NCBI RefSeq assembly: GCF_900111125.1
Contig: NZ_FOGE01000027.1
Span: forward strand, 1-58,377
DNA length: 58,377 nucleotides
Origin: Sphingobium sp. YR768
GTDB lineage: Bacteria; Pseudomonadota; Alphaproteobacteria; Sphingomonadales; Sphingomonadaceae
Reading direction: 5' to 3'
Numbering within the stretch: the first letter of the stretch is position 1; the number at the start of each line of letters is the position of its first letter. Position numbers and translations under genes: made by a program. Of the stretch, positions 1-9,083 are shown piece by piece. The notes beneath the pieces were generated by a model. It saw only the letters and a list, made by a program, of their open reading frames with translations, did not search any database and was not told where the DNA came from.

Positions 1-113
1 GCCATGCGTGCTTGCAAAACAGACAGGAGCTTCGAAGCCATGATCTACATCGCCGCAGCCGTCATCAACTCACGATGAATCCCCACAAGCCCTAGGACAG
101 GCCGTCCGCGCGC

Positions 114-797
114 TCAATGGCGGAAGAAGAGTGTTACCGACGCCACATGATTGACGCGGATGTCGCCGGCGCGTTGATTGATAAGCTGGTTGAGATAGCC
201 GACTTCCAGCGTGGAAGCGCCGGGCAGGCCCAGTTCGGCGCCGACAAAGCTGCGCAACTGATCGAAGCCGCTGCGGGCGCCCCAGTCGGTGTCGTTCAAG
301 GCAACAAAGCCTTCCGCATAGACCAGCGCGTTCACCGCGTCGCTGTTGGCCTTTAGCGGCTTTTCGTAGCGGAGCATTTCGCGCAGGCGCCATCCCATAT
401 CGGCGCCATTGGAGCGCCAGCGTTGTTCCAGTCGCGTGCGCGATGACAATTCGCCGTCCCAGGGCTTGCCCATGATCCAACTGACTTGCTGGAAGCTGCG
501 TTCCTCATTGACGTCCTTGCCGCCTTCGACGGGCACGACGACATGGGCGAACCCCTGATAGAGGGTGAGTGAGGGCGAGAATTTCCAGCCCAGCGCGCCG
601 CGGAACAGAGCCTGGTCGACGCGCGACACGCTATCGCCGACGCGCGGCTGGACTTCCGCGAAATAGACGATTTCGTCCTTTATCGATCCCATCGCCGTCA
701 GGTTCAGCCAGAATTGCTCATCTTCGCTGGTGGCGGCGTGCGTCGGAGCAGCGAAGAGGGCAAGGCAGGCGGACAGGCTGAGGGCGAGGCGACGCAT
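114..797 (-). CDS. DUF2490 domain outer-membrane-like protein
   Basis: A 227-residue protein with a clear Sec signal peptide (hydrophobic core about residues 4-16, cleavage after ATHA near residue 22). The mature part is rich in alternating aromatic strands and ends in a C-terminal phenylalanine-rich strand (LFFRH), as in small beta-barrels. Length and the FWLNLTAMGSI start of the mature region fit the DUF2490 family, periplasmic or outer-membrane proteins of unknown function. It lies downstream of pgm on the same strand, but a strong terminator separates them, so it is probably its own unit. The function is not known; the family call is from recognition of the pattern, not a search. Confidence 0.8.
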   Translation of the reverse strand: MRRLALSLSACLALFAAPTHAATSEDEQFWLNLTAMGSIKDEIVYFAEVQPRVGDSVSRVDQALFRGALGWKFSPSLTLYQGFAHVVVPVEGGKDVNEERSFQQVSWIMGKPWDGELSSRTRLEQRWRSNGADMGWRLREMLRYEKPLKANSDAVNALVYAEGFVALNDTDWGARSGFDQLRSFVGAELGLPGASTLEVGYLNQLINQRAGDIRVNHVASVTLFFRH

Positions 798-818
798 GAG
801 GTTCCCGAAAACAGAAAA

Positions 819-851
819 GGACAGGCGGCCGTGCGATACGGCTGCCTGTCC
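819..851 (-). terminator. Rho-independent terminator after pgm
   Basis: A 14-bp stem (one G-U pair) with a 5-nt loop. On the minus strand it is followed by a T-rich run (TTTTCTGTTTTC). It lies between the pgm stop and the DUF2490 start, so it most likely ends the pgm transcript. Confidence 0.75.
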
Positions 852-922
852 TCTCTATCGTCAGTGCGTTTCCACCTTGTTGCTGGCCTGTGAGTTTGTG
901 TCCACGACAAGCAAGGCTTGCG

Positions 923-2551
923 TCAGGTGATGACGCTGGGCTTGTCCATGCCGGTATAGCCGCTGATATCGGCGACTTCCTGCGCGGCGGCGATTAGCGG
1001 GGCGAGGGCGTCGGCCGTTTCCAGCCCCAGATCGCCATCCGACCCGACATAGCGTTCGATATAGACGCGCAGGGTGGCGCCTTCGGTGCCGGTGCCGGAC
1101 AGGCGGAAAACGACCCGCGATCCGTCCGCGAACAGGATGCGCACGCCCTGATTGCCGCTGACCGACTGGTCCGTGGGATCGGTATAGGCGAAATCGTCGG
1201 CGCTCTTCACCGTGCCGCCGCTGTTGATCGTGCCGGGCAGGCTGCTCAGGCTGGCGCGCAGCGCCGCCATCAGCGCATCGGCCTTGTCCTTGGCGATCGC
1301 TTCATAATCGTGCCGGGCATAATAATTCCGGCCATAGGTGGCCCAATGGTCGGCCATGATGGTGGCGACGCTCTGCTTGCGGGCGGCCAATATGTTGAGC
1401 CAGAGCAGTACCGCCCAGATGCCGTCCTTTTCGCGGACATGGTCGGAGCCGGTGCCGGCGCTTTCCTCCCCGCAGATAGTGGCCATGCCCGCATCGAGCA
1501 GGTTGCCGAAGAATTTCCAGCCGGTGGGCGTTTCATATAGCGGCAGGCCGAGCTTTTCCGCCACGCAATCGGCGGCGCCGCTGGTCGGCATGGAGCGGGC
1601 GATGCCCTTGAGGCCCGCCGCATAGCCCGGCGCCAGGTGCGCGTTGGCGGCCAGCACGGCGAGCGAATCCGACGGCGTCACATAGCAATGGCGACCGATG
1701 ATGAGGTTGCGGTCGCCGTCCCCATCCGATGCCGCGCCGAAATCGGGCGCATCCGTGGCCATCATCCGGTCGTACAGTTCCTTGGCATGCACCAGATTGG
1801 GATCGGGATGATGATGGCCGAAATCGGGGAGAGGGGTGCCGTTCATCACCGTGCCGGCCGGCGCGCCCAGACGCTTTTCGAGAATCTCGACGGCATAGGG
1901 GCCGGTGACGGCGCTCATGCTGTCGAAGGCAAGAGAGAAGCCGTTTGAGATCATCGTGCGGATGGCAGCGAAATCGAACAGGCTTTCCATCAGGTCGGCA
2001 TAGGCGGCGACCGGATCGACCACGTCGACCGTCATATCGCCCAGCAGGCTGCTTCCCAGCGTGTCGATGTCGACATCGGCCGCGTTCAGCAGCTTGTAGC
2101 TGTCGATCACCAGCGATCGGGCGGCGATGGCGTCGGTCACCTTTTCAGGCGCGGGGCCACCATTGCCAATATTATATTTGATGCCGAAATCTTCGTCCGG
2201 ACCACCGGGATTGTGGCTGGCGGACAGGACGAGGCCACCGAAGGCGCCGGACGAGCGGATCAGATGCGACGCGGCCGGCGTGGACAGTATGCCGCCGCGA
2301 CCGACAAGCACGCGGCCAAAGCCGTTGGCGGCCGCCATTTTCAGCACGGTCTGAATAACTTCGCGGTTCAGGTAACGGCCATCGCCGCCCACGACCAGCG
2401 TCTGTCCTTCATAGCCCTCCAGGCTATCGAACACCGACTGGATGAAATTTTCGGCATAATGGGGTTGCTGAAAGACGCGCACCTTCTTGCGCAGGCCTGA
2501 TGTGCCCGGCTTCTGGTCGGTAAAGGGTTGCGTCGTAACGGTCTGGATCAC
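923..2551 (-). CDS. pgm: Alpha-D-glucose phosphate-specific phosphoglucomutase
   Basis: Interconverts glucose-1-phosphate and glucose-6-phosphate in the cytoplasm and so feeds UDP-glucose and dTDP-sugar synthesis. The phosphoserine loop SASHNPGG is at about residue 112, and the Mg-binding ASDGDGDR motif and the sugar loop GEESAGTGSDH are all present. The GTG start at 2551 gives 542 residues, the usual length, and has AGGGGA upstream. The frame stays open to an ATG 66 nt further up, but those residues look like non-coding translation. A terminator follows. The product would supply precursors for the polysaccharide locus further along, although it is a housekeeping gene. Confidence 0.95.
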   Translation of the reverse strand: MIQTVTTQPFTDQKPGTSGLRKKVRVFQQPHYAENFIQSVFDSLEGYEGQTLVVGGDGRYLNREVIQTVLKMAAANGFGRVLVGRGGILSTPAASHLIRSSGAFGGLVLSASHNPGGPDEDFGIKYNIGNGGPAPEKVTDAIAARSLVIDSYKLLNAADVDIDTLGSSLLGDMTVDVVDPVAAYADLMESLFDFAAIRTMISNGFSLAFDSMSAVTGPYAVEILEKRLGAPAGTVMNGTPLPDFGHHHPDPNLVHAKELYDRMMATDAPDFGAASDGDGDRNLIIGRHCYVTPSDSLAVLAANAHLAPGYAAGLKGIARSMPTSGAADCVAEKLGLPLYETPTGWKFFGNLLDAGMATICGEESAGTGSDHVREKDGIWAVLLWLNILAARKQSVATIMADHWATYGRNYYARHDYEAIAKDKADALMAALRASLSSLPGTINSGGTVKSADDFAYTDPTDQSVSGNQGVRILFADGSRVVFRLSGTGTEGATLRVYIERYVGSDGDLGLETADALAPLIAAAQEVADISGYTGMDKPSVIT

Positions 2552-2698
2552 CCGATATTTCCCCTGTTCGGCAGGAATGCCGCGCCCTCTATGCCCCGGC
2601 AATGCGACGCGGGGCAATGCGTGAGTTTCAACTGGTCGTGCTCAGGCAACCAGTCGGCTTGTGATCATTCGCAATTGCGACGACCCATCTTCTTGCAG

Positions 2699-2725
2699 TT
2701 GCGTAATATTTTCGGAATTACGCAA
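2699..2725. promoter_or_regulatory. Perfect inverted repeat in divergent promoter region
   Basis: Nine-bp perfect arms (TTGCGTAAT and ATTACGCAA) around a 9-nt spacer, in the AT-rich gap between the divergent pgm and hydrolase genes. It is operator-like. No regulator can be assigned from sequence alone. Confidence 0.45.
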
Positions 2726-2819
2726 TTTTCATCGGTAAATGCAGTCTTAACAGCCATTTCTTCTATGCTGCATTGCGGTGCCATGTTGTTATGATCCTGT
2801 ATCGATCAGGAGATTCGTC

Positions 2820-3818
2820 ATGCCGACCGGAGACAATCTACCCTCATCTGCCGACACGTTGCCGCTCAACATCTTCGAAATGCCCGAATGGCTGATCCGG
2901 CCATCGGTGCGCGCCTGTCGTCTGTTCAACACGATGTTGGACGGGGTTTTCTATGACGTGCCCGGCCTGCAACGCGAATTGGCTGAAAAGGATCGGGTGA
3001 CGAAGGGGCTGGGCGAAAAGGCGCCGTCCCGCATCGTCGATTTCGATGCGCTGACTGATCCGGAAGGATCATTGCTGCTGATCGATGCGGGGACAGCGCC
3101 CTATGTCCATAAATATAAGGATGTCGGCCTGTTCCTGTCCTCTCCCTATGAGGAAACGCGGCAGGTGATGATCGCCACCATCACCGGCGTCGGCAGTTCC
3201 GCGCTGGGCAGTGCGGCGCTGGCCTGGGACATTTCGGTGGCCTTGCAGCAGCCGGTGCTGGCGATCGTGCCGGGCTATGGCGTGGCGGATGTGCTGCTTC
3301 AGTCGCTGGGCGGATGGTTCGGCTATGGCATGTATGACTGGTTGCAGGCCAAGAGCCTGGTCCAGAACGGCCTGGCCAATGTCGCGCCGCAGACGGCCGG
3401 CATCGGCCGCGAACTGGCCGCGTCGACGCCCGACGCCAAGACGGTGCATGGCGGGCCGGTTTTCCGCCACGGATCGGGATCGGCGGATGTGTTGCATGCG
3501 ATATTGGAGCATCGCGATCGGCCGCTGAAACTGCTGATCGGCCATAGCAAGGGCGCGCTTCAAATCGGCAATGCGATCCAGTCGCTGCCGGCGGACCGGG
3601 TGCATGGGCTGGATGTGGTGACGCTGGGCTGCCCGATCGCGGAGAATGTCGACGGGGTGAAGTTTCACCAATATCTGGGGCTGTTCGATGCGCTGGGGCA
3701 GCTCAACATGTGGGGCAACCAGCCGGACGAATGGGTGCCGACCTGGCACAGCACCAATCCGATGTTGCCGCCCGCCATGCAGGCAGGCCCGTTGACGCAG
3801 GCGGCTCTGGCGAACTGA
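2820..3818 (+). CDS. Alpha/beta-hydrolase-like protein, unknown substrate
   Basis: A 332-residue protein started at the ATG preceded by AGGAG (7 nt spacing); an in-frame ATG at 2778 has no ribosome site. No signal peptide is seen. The segment LLIGHSKGALQIGNAI around residue 240 is a lipase-type GxSxG nucleophile elbow, followed by a region with TLGCPI and an Asp/His-containing tail. A hydrophobic, glycine-rich stretch about residues 120-180 might be membrane-associated. It is convergent with pth, with only 4 bp between the stops. The hydrolase fold is an inference from the elbow motif; the substrate is unknown. Confidence 0.7.
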   Translation: MPTGDNLPSSADTLPLNIFEMPEWLIRPSVRACRLFNTMLDGVFYDVPGLQRELAEKDRVTKGLGEKAPSRIVDFDALTDPEGSLLLIDAGTAPYVHKYKDVGLFLSSPYEETRQVMIATITGVGSSALGSAALAWDISVALQQPVLAIVPGYGVADVLLQSLGGWFGYGMYDWLQAKSLVQNGLANVAPQTAGIGRELAASTPDAKTVHGGPVFRHGSGSADVLHAILEHRDRPLKLLIGHSKGALQIGNAIQSLPADRVHGLDVVTLGCPIAENVDGVKFHQYLGLFDALGQLNMWGNQPDEWVPTWHSTNPMLPPAMQAGPLTQAALAN

Positions 3819-3822
3819 GTGA

Positions 3823-4392
3823 TCAGTCCGCCAGCCGGCGGGCCACCTCATTCATGAAACGGACGTCGTCATTCTTCGCCAGCCATTCGGCTTCGGCGCT
3901 GATGGCTGCCAGCATGTCGGTCAGGGCGTCCAACTCGCTCTTGGCGTAATTGCCCAGCACATAGCCATGCACCCGGTCCTTGTGGCCCGGATGGCCGATG
4001 CCGATCCGGACCCGGCGGAAGTCCGCGCCGATATGCGCGTCGGTAGAGCGCAGTCCATTATGCCCGGCATTGCCGCCGCCGCGCTTCACCTTGACCTTCA
4101 TCGGCGCCAGATCGAGTTCGTCATGGAATACGGTCACGTCCTGCGGCGTCAGCTTATAGAAGCGCATCGCCTCACCGACAGAGCGGCCGCTTTCGTTCAT
4201 GAAGGTGGCGGGCTTGAGCAGCAGGATCTTTTCCGTGCCGATGCGCCCTTCCTGTACCCAGCCCTGAAACTGCTTCTTGGGCGGGGAGAAGCGATATATG
4301 TCCGCAATCAGGTCCGCGACCATGAAGCCGACATTATGCCGGTGCATCGCATATTGCTGCCCCGGATTGCCCAGGCCGGCCCAGATTTGCAT
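3823..4392 (-). CDS. pth: Peptidyl-tRNA hydrolase
   Basis: Releases tRNA from peptidyl-tRNAs dropped by the ribosome. The 189-residue protein has the family signatures: GLGNPG near the N-terminus, the catalytic His at residue 19 in the HRHNVGF motif, KPATFMN, the FHDELDL aspartate and the GGGNAGHNGLRS loop. The start chosen is the ATG at 4392 (MQIWAGLGNPG); the longer frame adds 14 residues without homology. It lies downstream of rplY on the same strand, the common rplY-pth order, but a strong terminator between them suggests partly separate transcription. Confidence 0.95.
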   Translation of the reverse strand: MQIWAGLGNPGQQYAMHRHNVGFMVADLIADIYRFSPPKKQFQGWVQEGRIGTEKILLLKPATFMNESGRSVGEAMRFYKLTPQDVTVFHDELDLAPMKVKVKRGGGNAGHNGLRSTDAHIGADFRRVRIGIGHPGHKDRVHGYVLGNYAKSELDALTDMLAAISAEAEWLAKNDDVRFMNEVARRLAD

Positions 4393-4445
4393 GATTGATG
4401 CTCCAAAGAAAAATCCCGCCCGCCGGGTAGGCATAGCATTTTCAA

Positions 4446-4464
4446 GTCGGGCGGTTCGCCCGAC
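4446..4464. terminator. GC-rich hairpin between rplY and pth
   Basis: Perfect 8-bp arms (GTCGGGCG and CGCCCGAC) with a 3-nt loop just upstream of pth. It may be a second part of the rplY terminator or a structured pth leader. Confidence 0.4.
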
Positions 4465-4491
4465 GGCTCGGAAAATGCGCCAAAAATGACA

Positions 4492-4530
4492 GGAGGGCGG
4501 TCCACCTCGACATGAGGTGAACCGCCCTCC
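4492..4530 (-). terminator. Terminator after rplY
   Basis: A long hairpin with 9-10 bp outer arms (GGAGGGCGG and its complement) and an inner GGTG/CACC extension. It is followed on the minus strand by CATTTTTGG, a short T run. Confidence 0.65.
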
Positions 4531-4576
4531 GGCGGGATCCTAATTTCCAGCCCCAAGGGGCTTAGCCGGAAAAGGC

Positions 4577-5185
4577 TTACTCGGCTTCCGCTTCGGCTTC
4601 ACCCTCGGCGCTCTTCAGAGCCGAAGGAGCAACGACGGTCGCGATCGAGAAATCGGTGTCCGCATGCAGGGCCGTCGTGCCCTTGGGCAGGGTCACGGCG
4701 CTGATGTGCAGCGATTCGCCGACTTCCAGACCGGTCAGGTCGACAACGACCTCGTCAGGAATGTTGGCGGCGTCGACGATCAGTTCGATGTCATGCGCCA
4801 CGATGTTCAGCACGCCGCCCTTCTTCAGGCCCGGCGAGGCGTCTTCATTCGCGAAGCGCACCGGCACATGGACGTGGACAGTGGCATGTTCCGAAACGCG
4901 CAGGAAATCGGCGTGCAGCGGACGATCGGTGACGGGGTGGAAAGCCACGTCCTTGGCGAGGGTACGGACGGACTTGCCGCCGATTTCGACCATGATGACC
5001 GAATTGAAAAAGTGACCGGTGCCGAGCTGCTTGTTGAGGAGCTTTTCCTCAACGTGGATCGACTGGGGTTCTTCGTTCATTCCATAGATGACGGCGGGTA
5101 CGCGGCCCTCACGGCGGAGGGCGCGGGAGGCTCCCTTGCCTGCCCGATCGCGTGCCTCGGCCGACAGCGTAAGCTGCTCGCTCAT
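4577..5185 (-). CDS. rplY: 50S ribosomal protein L25 / general stress protein Ctc
   Basis: The long (Ctc/TL5) form of bL25, 202 residues. The N-terminal 5S-rRNA-binding L25 domain (about residues 5-95, with GKGASRALRREGRVPAVIYG) is followed by the TL5 beta domain (about 100-185) and an acidic Glu/Ala tail. It binds 5S rRNA on the large subunit. The ATG start gives the usual N-terminus (MSEQLTLSAEAR). It is transcribed away from secA; the shared 279-bp gap must hold both promoters. pth follows on the same strand. Confidence 0.95.
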   Translation of the reverse strand: MSEQLTLSAEARDRAGKGASRALRREGRVPAVIYGMNEEPQSIHVEEKLLNKQLGTGHFFNSVIMVEIGGKSVRTLAKDVAFHPVTDRPLHADFLRVSEHATVHVHVPVRFANEDASPGLKKGGVLNIVAHDIELIVDAANIPDEVVVDLTGLEVGESLHISAVTLPKGTTALHADTDFSIATVVAPSALKSAEGEAEAEAE

Positions 5186-5374
5186 TGCGTGTCTCCAAAA
5201 GCTAATTGATACAAGTTTCCCGCCACGCCTCCAGGGATGACCATCACGGGAAGGCGGCCCTTTAGCAGGAAAAGGCGGAAAGGCAAGGGTGCAAGGCGGC
5301 TTTTGGCGGGCGAAATCGGGCGACGCAACCGCGTTCGGGCGGCATTATTGCTGCGGGGGGAGGCGAACGCCGAA

Positions 5375-5403
5375 TTGACGTGCGGCTGAGCGATCCCTAT
5401 TTG
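5375..5403 (+). promoter_or_regulatory. Possible sigma-70-type promoter for secA
   Basis: A TTGACG -35 element, a 17-nt spacer and a weak TATTTG -10, 62-90 nt upstream of the secA start. It fits by spacing only. Confidence 0.35.
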
Positions 5404-5464
5404 CCGCTCAATCTTTATCCGGCGTCGGTGCTTACGCCGTCAGTTTTTCGCTCAGGGAGAGCTC

Positions 5465-8200
5465 ATGTTCGGCGCACTTGCCAAGTCCATTTTCGGATCG
5501 TCCAACGAACGCTATGTGAAGTCGCTGGGCAAGATCGTCGACAAGATCGCCTCGTTCGAGCCGGCTATCCAGGCGCTGTCCGATGAGGAGCTGGTCGCAC
5601 AGACCGTCCGCTTCCGGGAACGGCTGGCTGCGGGCGAGACGCTGGACGATCTCCTGCCCGAAGCCTTCGCGACTGTGCGCGAAGCATCGGTCCGCGTGCT
5701 GGGCATGCGCCATTTCGACGTGCAGATGGTGGGCGGCATCGTCCTGCATCGCGGCGAGATCGCCGAAATGCGCACCGGTGAGGGCAAGACGCTGGTCGCG
5801 ACCGTCGCGACCTACCTCAATGCGCTGGAGGGCAAGGGCGTCCACGTCGTTACCGTGAACGATTATCTGGCTACCCGCGACTGCGAATGGATGGGCCAGG
5901 TCTATCGTTTCCTGGGTCTGACCACGGGCGTCATCGTGCCGAACATCAGCGAGGATCAGCGTCGCGAAGCCTATGCCGCTGACGTCACCTATGCGACGAA
6001 CAACGAACTTGGCTTCGATTATCTGCGCGACAATATGAAATATGATCGCGGATCGATGGTCCAGCGGCCTTTCAACTATGCCATCGTCGACGAAGTCGAT
6101 TCGATCCTGATCGACGAAGCGCGTACGCCGCTGATCATCTCCGGTCCGACCGACGACAAGTCGGAGCTTTATGTCGCGGTCGATGCGATCGTGAAGCAGA
6201 TCACCGAAGAGGATTATGAGAAGGACGAGAAGCAGCGCAGCGTCACGCTGACCGAGGACGGCACCGAGAAGATCGAGCGCCTGCTGGAGTCCGCCGGTCT
6301 GCTTCAGGGCGACAATCTCTACGATTTCGAGAATACGCAGGTCGTTCATCACGTCAATCAGGCGCTGCGCGCCGTCGTGATGTTCCGCCGCGACATCGAC
6401 TATATCGTTAAGGACGGCAAGGTCGTCATCATCGACGAATTTACCGGCCGTATGATGGATGGGCGTCGCTGGTCCGATGGCCTGCACCAGGCGGTGGAAG
6501 CCAAGGAAGGCGTCAATATCGAGCCGGAGAACCAGACGCTGGCCTCCATCACCTTCCAGAATTATTTCCGCATGTACCCCAAGCTGGGCGGCATGACCGG
6601 CACGGCCGCGACCGAAGCGGCTGAATTCTACGAAATCTATAAGATGAACGTCGTCACCATCCCGACCAACCGGGCGGTGCAGCGCATCGACGAGGAAGAC
6701 AGCTTCTACAAGAGCCTGGACGACAAGTTCCGCGGCATCGCCAAGACCATCAAGGTCCATGCCGAAAAGGGGCAGCCGGTGCTGGTCGGCACGGTGTCGA
6801 TCGAGAAGTCGGAAATGTTGTCGGAATTCCTGACGCAGGAGGGCGTGCCGCACGCGGTGCTGAACGCCCGCTTCCACGACAGCGAAGCGCATATCGTCGC
6901 ACAGGCAGGCCGCAAGGGCGCCGTGACCATCGCCACCAACATGGCGGGCCGTGGCACCGACATCAAGCTGGGCGGCAATCTGGAGATGCGGGTCGAGGAC
7001 GAACTGCGCGACATGCCCGAAGGGCCGGAGCGCGAAGCCGCGATCGCCCGGATCGAGGCCGAAATCGAAGTCGAAAAGCAGGAAGTGCTGGCCGCCGGTG
7101 GTCTGTTCGTCCTCGCCACCGAGCGTCATGAAAGCCGCCGTATCGACAACCAGTTGCGTGGCCGTTCGGGTCGTCAGGGCGACCCCGGCCTGTCGCGCTT
7201 CTACCTCAGCCTTGATGATGATCTGATGCGCATCTTCGGCCCGGACACGATGTTCGCCAAGATGATCCGGTCGAACCTGGAAGATGGCGAGGCGCTGCCC
7301 CCGTCAAAGTGGCTGAGCAAAGCGATCGAGACGGCGCAGAAGAAGGTCGAAGCGCGCAACTACGACATCCGCAAGCAGGTCGTCGAATATGACGACGTGA
7401 TGAACGACCAGCGCAAGGTCATCTACGAACAGCGCAGCGACATCATGGATGCCGACACGGTGGACGATGTCGTCGCCGACATGCGCCATGAGACGGTCAA
7501 TGATCTGGTCGGCGCCTCCTGCCCGCCGGGTAGCTATCCCGAACAGTGGGACATGGAGCGGCTGAAGCTGCGCACCGCTGAAATCCTGGGTCTGGAACCG
7601 GACTTCGACGCCTGGCTGGCCGAGGATGCCGTCGATCCGGAAATGATCGAAGAACGGCTGTCGGCGCTAGCTGATGCATCTGTGGCGGAAAAGACCAAGG
7701 AGGTCGAAGCGACCGACTGGCACATGATCGAAAAGTCGATCCTGCTCCAGAGCCTCGACCATCACTGGAAGGAACATCTGTCGACGCTCGACGCGCTGCG
7801 TCAGGTCGTGCATCTGCGCGCCTATGCGCAGAAGACGCCGATCAACGAATATAAGCAGGAAGCCTTCGCCCTGTTCGAGCGGATGCTGGAGAATATCCGC
7901 GAGGATGTGACCGGATCGATCGCACGGGTGCAGTTCCGCATGGAACAGCCGCCGCTCGAAGATTATGGCCTGCCGGTGCTGCCCGACTTCATCACTACGC
8001 ATATCGACCCCTTTTCGGGCGAGGATAATAGCGCGGATATCGATGCCGGCAGCTTTGGTGGCGTCACCACCACCATTCCGCGCACGCCGGTCGGCAACGT
8101 GCCGGCAGGTGAGTTCGCCAATCTGGACATCAGCCGCAACGCGCTCTGCCCCTGCGGTTCGGGCCAGAAGTATAAACATTGTCACGGCGCGCTGGCCTGA
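5465..8200 (+). CDS. secA: Preprotein translocase ATPase SecA
   Basis: The motor of the Sec translocon, which pushes unfolded preproteins through SecYEG using ATP. At 911 residues it is full length. Walker A MRTGEGKT lies at 102-109 and the Walker B DEVD box at 209-212; the preprotein-crosslinking domain, NBD2 with the TNMAGRGTDIKLGG motif, and the helical scaffold are all present. The C-terminal zinc finger CPCGSGQKYKHC (Cys895, 897, 906, His907) that binds SecB is intact. The start ATG has GGGAGAGCTC upstream. A hairpin follows the stop. Confidence 0.97.
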   Translation: MFGALAKSIFGSSNERYVKSLGKIVDKIASFEPAIQALSDEELVAQTVRFRERLAAGETLDDLLPEAFATVREASVRVLGMRHFDVQMVGGIVLHRGEIAEMRTGEGKTLVATVATYLNALEGKGVHVVTVNDYLATRDCEWMGQVYRFLGLTTGVIVPNISEDQRREAYAADVTYATNNELGFDYLRDNMKYDRGSMVQRPFNYAIVDEVDSILIDEARTPLIISGPTDDKSELYVAVDAIVKQITEEDYEKDEKQRSVTLTEDGTEKIERLLESAGLLQGDNLYDFENTQVVHHVNQALRAVVMFRRDIDYIVKDGKVVIIDEFTGRMMDGRRWSDGLHQAVEAKEGVNIEPENQTLASITFQNYFRMYPKLGGMTGTAATEAAEFYEIYKMNVVTIPTNRAVQRIDEEDSFYKSLDDKFRGIAKTIKVHAEKGQPVLVGTVSIEKSEMLSEFLTQEGVPHAVLNARFHDSEAHIVAQAGRKGAVTIATNMAGRGTDIKLGGNLEMRVEDELRDMPEGPEREAAIARIEAEIEVEKQEVLAAGGLFVLATERHESRRIDNQLRGRSGRQGDPGLSRFYLSLDDDLMRIFGPDTMFAKMIRSNLEDGEALPPSKWLSKAIETAQKKVEARNYDIRKQVVEYDDVMNDQRKVIYEQRSDIMDADTVDDVVADMRHETVNDLVGASCPPGSYPEQWDMERLKLRTAEILGLEPDFDAWLAEDAVDPEMIEERLSALADASVAEKTKEVEATDWHMIEKSILLQSLDHHWKEHLSTLDALRQVVHLRAYAQKTPINEYKQEAFALFERMLENIREDVTGSIARVQFRMEQPPLEDYGLPVLPDFITTHIDPFSGEDNSADIDAGSFGGVTTTIPRTPVGNVPAGEFANLDISRNALCPCGSGQKYKHCHGALA

Positions 8201-8208
8201 CATGCTCC

Positions 8209-8233
8209 GGTGCGCCGACCCGATCGGCGCACC
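8209..8233 (+). terminator. Hairpin after secA
   Basis: A perfect 10-bp stem (GGTGCGCCGA / TCGGCGCACC) with a 5-nt loop, 9 nt after the secA stop. The downstream T tract is weak, so it may be a rho-dependent or RNA-stability hairpin. Confidence 0.55.
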
Positions 8234-8293
8234 GTCAATATCTGATTAACCGCTTCGCTTAGCCTTTCAGCAAGGAATAGCGCGGAGGGTGGC

Positions 8294-8680
8294 ATGGTCA
8301 CCGGGGGCAAACCGGAGCGGACCATGGATAGCTTTTCATATCAGGCGAGAGTGGAGCAGCGACGGGAAAGCCGTTTCGCTGCGGACATTGACGCCATCCT
8401 CTGCTGGGACGGCGTCAGCCAGCCGGTCGTCATCCGCAATATTTCCATCTACGGCGCGCTGATCCTAGGAGGCTGGCTCCCCCCGGTCGGGCAGCGGGTG
8501 ACGCTGATCGCCGAAGGCTTGGAAGTGTGGGGCACCGTGATCTGGGAAGGTGCGGACCGATGCGGCCTGTTGCTGAGCAGCGAAGTCGATCCGCTGGCGA
8601 TCATCGGAAAAGCTGGTGGACGGTCGGAGGAACGGCCAACCATTACGCTGCATCAGGTTGAACCGGGGCGTTACGCCTGA
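8294..8680 (+). CDS. PilZ domain protein
   Basis: A 128-residue single-domain PilZ protein, a likely cyclic-di-GMP receptor. The RxxxR motif (RRESR, about residues 17-21) and the second motif NISIYGA (about 52-58) match the c-di-GMP-binding signature. GGAGGGTGGC lies directly before the ATG used; a second ATG ten codons in is possible. PilZ proteins often control exopolysaccharide synthesis or motility, but adjacency to the IS gives no direct link to the polysaccharide locus beyond it. Confidence 0.85.
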   Translation: MVTGGKPERTMDSFSYQARVEQRRESRFAADIDAILCWDGVSQPVVIRNISIYGALILGGWLPPVGQRVTLIAEGLEVWGTVIWEGADRCGLLLSSEVDPLAIIGKAGGRSEERPTITLHQVEPGRYA

Positions 8681-8816
8681 CGGGGCAGCGTAGTTATATC
8701 TGAAAAATGGTGGCGGAAGCGGTGCCCGTCATATTGACCTGCTCCCCGAAAACTGGTCCGAAATTGTTGAGAAATTCCCGGTTAGGTTTGGCCATGCTGG
8801 ACAAGGGAATCTGTAA

Positions 8817-9083
8817 ATGAAGACGTCGAGATTTAGTGAGCAGCAGATAGCGTTCATTCTCAAGCAGGCGGAGGATGGGACGACGGTTGAGGAGGTGTGC
8901 CGGAAGGCTGGCATCTCAATCCAGACATACTATCGATGGCGGAGCAAGTAAGGGGGCTTGATGCCGTCAGAGATGAAGCGGCTGAAGCAACTCGAAGAGG
9001 AGAATGTCCGGCTCAAGCGGCTGGTGGCCAACCTGAGCCTGGACAAGGAGATGCTGCAGGATGTTATCCGCCGAAAAATGTAA
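8817..9083 (+). pseudogene. IS3-family orfA, nonsense mutated
   Basis: Encodes the helix-turn-helix protein of the IS (MKTSRFSEQQ..., HTH about residues 1-44). Codon 45 is TAA where the family has a Tyr codon (RWRKKYGG); after it the frame continues perfectly as GGLMPSEMKRLKQLEEEN, a leucine-zipper region, to the normal stop at 9081-9083. A single base change therefore truncates OrfA to 44 residues and should also stop production of the OrfAB frameshift transposase. Confidence 0.85.

Noticed and set aside
5432..7129. 565-codon open frame on the minus strand
   Set aside because: Antisense to secA; no family resemblance.
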